A stretch of 64,000 bases of DNA from positions 31,386,293 through 31,450,292 of the forward strand of contig NC_056047.1 in the NCBI RefSeq assembly GCF_004379255.2, given 5' to 3'. The translations under genes and the position numbers were made by a program. The notes below the pieces were generated by a model. That model made no database searches. It was given only the letters and a program-made list of their open reading frames with translations, and was not told where the DNA came from. Of the stretch, positions 57,385 to 64,000 are shown one piece after another (the stretch's first letter is position 1; each line of letters begins with the position of its first letter). The DNA is from Salvia splendens. Lineage: Eukaryota; Streptophyta; Magnoliopsida; Lamiales; Lamiaceae.

Positions 57385-60114
57385 TCAGTGTCTCCTGCTC
57401 CTTCGCGGCGCAGGTGGTGCAGGTGGGTTCTCCGGTGGTTCCTCTACATTCTCGGACTGGTTCTCATCAGACTTTGCCGGCTCCTCGGCTTCTGCCGGCA
57501 CCTCGGCCTCTCCTTCCTCTATCTTGGGTACATGTGGTTCATCATTCTGGCCACCATGGCCACTCGGTCCAACATCTTCCTCTTGTCTTCTCTGTGCTAA
57601 CTCCATCAGGATCCTTTCCATTACTGACGCTAACCGGGTCATCTCCGATCTCATCTCCCTGTTTTCCTCAGCTATTTCCGTCACTGTCCTCTCCAAGATA
57701 GCAACTCTCCCTCCTGAGGTGGCTTCTTCCCCCATCGCGTAAAAGCGCGGTATTCCTCCTGTCATATATACGACATTCGTTCGGACAAAGAACGACGTGT
57801 CAAACAACCCAGGGGGCGTACCATCGGCAGTGGGGACAATGAGATTGTTACCGACAAACGTTCCCAGAATATGGCACAGGGTGAGATTCCGGGCAGGATG
57901 AGTAGCTATCAGATGGCACTGGTACGCAGTCCAAAAACCCAAATGCAATCTACGGCCACGCTTTGCACACCAGAGGAGACATAACTCCGTCATCGAGGTT
58001 CGGACGGTCGAGTTCGACTGCCCTAACAGGTTAGAATCTAGATGGAGTTGAACCAAACGCAAGACATGGTCGTTAAGATGAATGGAGCGGGAGATAGTGG
58101 ACGCGAATTCTCCAGCGTTAGGATGGGTCAACTCCGCCCATGCCTCCTGTGGGTTAAAATCTACATGCCTACGGGGGATGCCCCACTCCCTATTTCTCCA
58201 GTCTTACCCTATCGCCTCTTCAAGGCTACACATATCCAACCGACACGTCCACTCTATCAAATTCATGCTTATTTCCCCTCCATACAACCGAAAACTTATA
58301 GAAACTTCATCCAGATCAGTAGTCACCTTAAATCTAAAACTGGTGAAAAATTCCTTCGCGAGCCGAATGCATATATGAGAATCCCCATTCGGCAACAATC
58401 ATTCAAAACCTAACGCATGCACGTAAGCTAGGAACTGCTCGCGGACACCTAGCTCGTCTAAAGAGGGATAGTGCATTATCTTCCCGCATTTGATTTCCTT
58501 GCTTCCATCATCCATGCTGTCAAACGTATCCTGCAACTTCTTTGTTTCAAAAAGCTTCATCTCCTCGGCGATCTCGTCAGTGAAATCCACCGACCACCGC
58601 CGGTATCTTATCCTCTCGATCGGGGGATGCACCAATTCCCGATGGTTGTCCGGAAGTGATTGTTCTCCATATTCCTCATCCTCCAAGGAGATATTGCAGT
58701 CTGAGTCGGATTCCTCGCTGGCAATGTACTCATTGTCACTAAACGCTCCTCGGCTTGGTGGAGTTCTCTGAGCAGCTTCAGTGATGACGATTCCAGTGCT
58801 CACCACTCGGGACTTCTTGGTTACCGACTTCCTTTGAATTGGGGCCTTCCCCTTCCTCTTCTTGGCTTGTTGGTATCTGGCTTCCTCCTCCGATCGAAGT
58901 AGGGACTCATCTTGGGCAGTAGAAGTAGTCTCTCCGTGAGCTTGAGCGTTGACATTCCCAGATCTATCTGGCCTTACTGACTCGGACGCGAGGTCCAGAC
59001 CCTCAGCCACCCTTTCAGTTTCTTCGCCTTGTTCGCTCTGTGCTAAACCGCGGTATCCTCTAGGCCAGTAGCCTGTGCAGGCTTATCTCCAGATTTAGTG
59101 GGAGTGGCCTGTTCTTCTTCACTTGCAATTTCTACCGGATTATCTGCCATGTTTGCCTTGGCTTTACTCGCTGCCCATTGACCCAAGCGTCTCTGCGACA
59201 CTCTTGTTGGTTTCGGTCATTCCGTCTTCGGACCGCCCTGCAAAATTAACTGCCTCTTGAAAGGTTTACGTTTCAAAAAGGGACGCGCCACTGGTTCTAG
59301 TTCTTGGATTGATGTAGCTGGACCTTCCTCCTCCACTTGAATTTCATCGTCCCCTGCTTTCGGTTGGGAATCCACGGGCTCAGTCTCTCTTTCTTCATCC
59401 TGCACTCCATCTGCTTCTCCTACTGACTGGGAAAATCGACCTTCTGGTGTGGTTCTTGTAACAGCTTTTTCACTTCCTCCTACTGCCCTCGATGCAAGGT
59501 CTAGCCCCTCAACCATCGCGGCGGTATCATCCTCCCTCTAGTTTACTCTATCCATAATCGCCATTTCTTGACGGACGGGTTCTACAACCGGCGTTTCCTC
59601 TACTGTAGGTCCTCCCTCTCGGTCTCGCTTCTCTTTTCACAGCCTGTCCGCTCTCTCCTCCGGATCAGAATCGTAATAGGTTGTAATGTCCTCATCCTCC
59701 ATGGGCTCTGTTTCTTGATGAGTCGGAGAGGGTTCTGCAGGCTCAGATGTTGCAGCTTCGACGGGAGGGTTTTCTTCTTGTAGGATCATTGAGGATATCA
59801 GAATGATAGATGGAGGCTGCACTATAGGGCGCTTGTTACTAATAAGGCTACTGCCGGATTCGCTCCGGTCACGCTACCTTGCCCTCTTACTTGGTTGAAA
59901 TTCGCCAACTCCGCCGCCCAGTTCCTCGTCGGATCTTGTAACCGGAGGAACTCCGCCATTGCGTCTAGGGATACCATCGTTGGGGCTAACGGTGCCAGTT
60001 CTGACGGTTATGGGTTTGGCGGTTGGTCTTCCCGCGGTGGATGTGTTTCAGGGGTTTCTGCACGACGGGTTGAAGGAGGTTTAATTTTGGTAGCGAACGC
60101 CTTCTTTCCCATGG
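57385..60114 (-). pseudogene. Athila 3' ORF of the second element, disrupted
   Basis: Likely start ATG 60114 (MGKKAFATKI), then fragments in two frames down to 59217, and a long frame from 59010 to 57385 with TGA at 58396-58398 (Trp expected) and TAA at 58204. The conserved part reads YRRWSVDF, KEFFTSFRFKVTTDLDEVSISF and EWTCRLDM, followed by a coiled-coil-like stretch (RTVTEIAEENREMRSEMTR) and a Pro/Glu-rich end. Homologous to 34984-37870. Confidence 0.72.
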
Positions 60115-60711
60115 TTTCAGTGGTGATGTGTTGGTGGAGATTTGGATTTTGATTTCTGGGAGGGATGAAAGAGATTTTGAAAAAGGGAAAATGGAAATGA
60201 GGGTTTGTGAAGGAAAAGGGTTTAGATGGTATGGTTAATGAGGAGGGAAAATGCAGTTTTAGGTGGTTGCAACCGGCTATTGGCGGTCTCCGGTCGCGTC
60301 GTATCAAGGGGGAAGACGGTTGAGAATGCTGGCCTCTGATTGGTTGGCGTGTCTCTTCCCTATGCTCACGCGCCCCTTCCAGCCGCTGCAACCCTGCAAA
60401 AGCTGCAAAGACTGAAATAATTTCCCTCCATTCTTACCTAATAAGGAAAAATAATTCAAATGGGCACTTAAACAAAATTGAAGTTGCACCAGATAAGCAA
60501 TTTCGCGGTCAATGCATACATCTAAATCAAAATTAAGGCCCGAAAATATTTTTTGGGTTTTCTGAACATTAACATGCAAAGGTTTTAATTAACTACCATA
60601 TATTCACAATATTTACATCTCTTTAGGAAAATTGGAATTCTACTTAGCCAGCATATGCAAGTTACGCTGAAAAGAGCTAGCCCAGTGGAATTCCAATCCC
60701 TATCATACCGG
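60115..60711. other. spacer between pol and the 3' ORF of the second Athila element
   Basis: No conserved domain. It corresponds to 34623-35205 of the nested element and probably holds the 5' UTR of the 3' ORF. Confidence 0.5.
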
Positions 60712-61990
60712 TCAGTATAAACCTTGAGTGTGTGGTCGCAGTGAAATCTCATCCACATCACTATTGTCCCTAAATACTTTTAGCCTATGCCCATTCACAA
60801 TAAAAGGTTCAGAGTTAGAAAGACTCCCTGAAATTTCTACTGCTCCATTGGAACGGAGTGAGGTGATGACATAAGGCCCTGTCCATTTCGATTTGAGTTT
60901 CCCAGACATGAGCTTCAGTCTCGACTGGAAGAGTAGTACTTTCTGCCCAACATGGAGATCCTTGGTCCTCAGATTCCTGTCGTGCCATAGTTTGGTTAGC
61001 TCCTTGTACCACATGGCTGAGTCAAACGACTCCAATCTAAGTTCCTCAAGCTCCTGCAACTGCAGCTTCCTTTCCTCTTCACAGGTTGTAGCATCCATAT
61101 TCACTTGTTGTACTACCCAGTATGCCCGGTGTTTAATTCCCACCGGTAAGTGGCACATCTTTCCAAAAACAATCCGGTACGGGGACATCCCTATGGGGGT
61201 CTTATAGGCTGTCCGATATGCCCATAAAGCATCTTCTAACCTTACACTCCAGTCCTTCCTAGAAGGATTGACAGTCTTCTCCAAAATCTTCTTTATCTCG
61301 CGATTAGAAATCTGTGCTTGACCGTTTGCTTGTGGATGGTAGGGTCTTGATAGTCTGTGGTGCACACCGTATTTTTTCATTTAGGCTTCAATTGTGCGAT
61401 TACAGAAGTGTGTACCTTGATCCGATATGATCGCCCTTGGCACTCCAAATCGGCTGAAAGTGTGACTCTTTAGAAACTTGGCCACCTCCCTTGCTTCACA
61501 CGTGCTTGTGGACTTGGCTTCTACCCACTTGGAGACGTAATCCACTGCAACCAGGATATACCAATTGCCATAGGACGAAGGAAACGGACCCATGAAGTCC
61601 ATTCCCCAAATGTCGAACAATTCACATACAATCACCGGAACTTGGGGCATCTCGTCTTTCGCAGATATCCCACCGGTCAGTTGACAACGCTCACAACTTC
61701 TGCAGAACTCGTATGCATCCTTGTTGAGGGTTGGCCAATAAAAGCCGCTATCCAGAATCTTCCTTGCCGTCTTCTTGGATCCGAAATGTCCTCCACATGC
61801 TAACGAGTGGCAATGGATCAGAACGTCCCTTTGCTCCCAGTCAGGAACGCACCTCCTTATCACTTGATCGGATCCCACTCTCCACAGATATGGGTCGTCC
61901 CAAAAGTAGTATTTTGCTTCACTCTTGATCTTCATTCTTTGGGCCTTGGTAATACTCGGTACTTCTGGAAGCTCTCCAGTCACTAGGTAG
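60712..61990 (-). pseudogene. integrase of the second Athila element
   Basis: One frame with a TAA at 61381-61383 (Leu in the other copy). Zinc finger [12 protein letters not shown]...CRSCERCQ, core with [11 protein letters not shown] and ISDQGTHF. The third catalytic position reads GQAQISNREIK, Gln instead of the Glu in the nested copy. The C-terminal part LFQSRLKLMSGKLKSKWTGPY ends at 60712. A frameshift near 61990 separates it from RNase H. Confidence 0.86.
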
Positions 61991-63999
61991 TTGGCTAGGT
62001 CTGCATACCATGGTTCTTGCCCAACCTTTTCTTTTCCTTTTCCTGTATCGTACTGGCAGTAAGCTTCATCACTTCTTCCCAGTCAATCTTCCTGACCTCA
62101 AAAATTACCTCACATAAATGCTCTTCTGGAAACTTGTCGTGCACCTCTTCACTGTTTCCATCTTGCACTACTCTACTTAAATGGTCCGCCACCTTGTTCT
62201 CGACTCATCTCTTATCTTCCACTGCCCAATCAAATTCCTGTAACAAGAGGACCCATCGGATCAAGCGGGGTTTGGATTCCTTGTTGGCAATCAGATACTT
62301 AATCGCTGCATGGTCAGTATAAACGATGACCTTGGATCCCAACAAATATGGCCGGAACTTTTCGAAAGAATACACCACTGCCAGCATCTCTTTTTCAGTG
62401 GTATCGTAATTCCGCTGGGCTTGATTCAGTGTCTTAGATGCACAAAAAATTACGTACCTCTTCCCATCGATTTTCTGACCCAGTACGGCTCCCACTGCAT
62501 AGTCTCTGGCGTCGCACATCACTTCGAAAGGGTAGTCCCAGTCAGGTGCCCGTATGATAGGTGCGGATATCAGCTTTTCCTTGAGAAGGTTGAAAGCGGC
62601 CTTGCATTGCTCATCAAAGACGAACTCCACTTCATTCTGAAGAAGTCGGGTAAGGGGTTGGGCGATCTTGGAGAAATCCTTGATAAATCTTCGATAAAAC
62701 CCGGCGTGCCCTAGAAAACCCCTTATCCCCTTCTGATCAGTAGGGAACGGTAATATGGATATAACATCCACCTTGGCTCGATCCACCTGGATTCCTCTCT
62801 TTGAAACCACGTGTCCTAGAACAATCCCCTCAGTGACCATAAAATGACACTTCTCAAAATTCAAAACCAAACTTTTTGTTTGGACTCCTTTCTAGAACTA
62901 TGTCCAAATGATGAAGGCAAGAGTCGAAAGAGTCTCCGTAGACCGTGAAGTCATCCATGAATATCTCTATGCAGTCCTCAATCAAATCGGAGAATATGCT
63001 CATCATACATCGTTGAAACGTACCTGGAGCGTTACATAGGCCGAAAGGCATTTCCCTGTATGCATAGGTTCCGAATGGGCAAGTGAATGTAGTCTTATCC
63101 TGGTCCTCAGGATCCACGTAAATTTGGAAATATCCGCTGTATCCATCCAAAAAGCAAAAGTACTTCTTACCAGCTAATCTCTCCAACATTTGGTCGATGA
63201 AAGGCAAAGGGAAATGGTCCTTCCTCGTTGCATTATTCAGCTTTCGGTAATCGATGCACATTCGCCACCCTGTGACTAGCCTCGTTGGGATCAGCTCATT
63301 CCTCTCATTTTGAACGACTTAGATTCCCGACTTCTTTGGAACCATGTGGATCGGGCTGACCCACTCACTGTCCGGCACAGAATAGATAATCCCTAGCGAC
63401 AACAATTTCATGATTTCCTTCAATATTTCTTCTCGCATGTTAGGGTTGACCTTCCTTTGAGCATCTCGATGCACTTTTGCTCCTTCCTCCAGCCTAATAT
63501 GGTGCATGCAGACGTCGGGGCTTATCCCCACCAAATCGGTAAGACTCCATCCAATCGCTTTCTTGTTCTTGCTCAGCACAGTCAGTAGCCTCGCCTCTTG
63601 TTCCTTTGTAAGGCTGCTACTGATGATCACTGGATATGAGTTCTCCTCTCCGAGGAAAGCATACTTCAGATTCGATGGCAGTTTCTTCAGCTCGACTTGG
63701 GGTGGAAGTGTGTCTTCGGGTAGAGGGTTTCTTTCAGCTTCTCCTTCTTTTTCTAGTTCTCCCTCTGAAGATTCCTCTATACTGACTGGTAGCTTGGCCC
63801 CTGAGGCTCCAATAAATTCCGATTTCTGGCAGAAGTCCTTAATTGCTCCCCTTATCTCTTCATCGGTCAACCCTTGGCTACTGATCAGATCACACCATGC
63901 AGCGGCTTCTACGTCAGCTTGCTCATACACATCTAAAGCTTGGAGTTTCTCCTGCAATAGTTCGGTCTCAAGAAAATCTTGGACTAAGGGGTCAATCAC
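61991..63999 (-). pseudogene. protease-RT linker, reverse transcriptase and RNase H of the second Athila element
   Basis: From the right edge: linker (FLETELLQEKL...), RT N-terminus (WVSPIHMVPKKSG), TAA at 63319-63321 (Gln expected), then MCIDYRKLNNATRKDHFPLPFIDQMLERL, FCFLDGYSGYFQI, CNAPGTFQRCMM, EIFMDDFTVYG. A frameshift near 62870 precedes FEKCHFMV and RNase H ([20 protein letters not shown]). TGA at 62205-62207 replaces Gly before [10 protein letters not shown]. This copy gives the ancestral codons for many stops of the nested element. Confidence 0.88.
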
Positions 64000-64000
64000 A

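Larger units (their letters stand above)
54307..64000 (-). mobile_element. second Athila-type element (internal region; continues off the right edge)
   Basis: Reading on the minus strand from the right edge: protease-RT linker, RT, RNase H, integrase, spacer, 3' ORF, hairpin region, LTR. All parts are homologous to the element at 26911-40796 in the same order. Gag and 5' LTR, if present, lie beyond 64000. It carries one DNA-transposon insertion. Confidence 0.88.

Overview
The window reads as nuclear DNA of a flowering plant, most likely a eudicot. The evidence is intron-containing genes with GT..AG introns, plant-type LTR retrotransposons (Ty1/copia, a Tekay/Del-like chromovirus, Athila-type Ty3 elements), PIF/Harbinger, hAT-like and Stowaway-like DNA elements, and a plant mobile domain (PMD) gene fragment. 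The species cannot be fixed from sequence alone. About four fifths of the window is transposable-element DNA.

Layout. 1-2,988: minus-strand gene for an OCT7-type organic cation/nicotinate transporter, four exons visible, 3' end off the left edge, with Stowaway-like MITEs in its introns. 3,837-13,097: degenerate minus-strand copia element; its left LTR is split by an ORF1-only PIF/Harbinger element (4,423-6,509, TSD TAA). 14,918-18,052: minus-strand TCF25 gene, four exons, open for 627 codons, apparently the only complete host gene. 18,301-19,589: Harbinger-type non-autonomous element (TSD TTA) carrying ten 73-bp tandem units, each with a plant snRNA-type USE and a TATA box. 19,645-21,340: short-hairpin array and a truncated PMD gene.

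21,517-64,000 is one nest of Ty3 elements. The oldest layer is Athila-type DNA on the minus strand: a gag (split between 21,517-22,098 and 50,815-52,516), one LTR (52,622-54,306) and, on the other side of that LTR, the 3' ORF and pol of a second copy (54,307 to the right edge). A chromovirus (22,099-50,809, TSD GATCT) is inserted in the gag. It is interrupted by a plus-strand Athila element (26,911-40,796, TSD TCCTT, two 1,552-bp LTRs) in its RT/RNase H region and by a solo LTR (43,161-45,636, TSD GTATC) in its gag. An hAT-like element (55,066-56,309, 8-bp TSD GCCACCCT) lies in the second Athila copy.

All retroelement coding regions are broken by stops and frameshifts; where a homologue in the window gives the ancestral codon, most stops fit C-to-T change (CAG to TAG, CAA to TAA, CGA to TGA). 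The least expected structures are the USE/TATA array, a sequence after the copia 5' LTR complementary to its own LTR (possible self-priming), an extra ORF in the chromovirus leader, and conserved CTAAGTGTGAG hairpins in both Athila elements.
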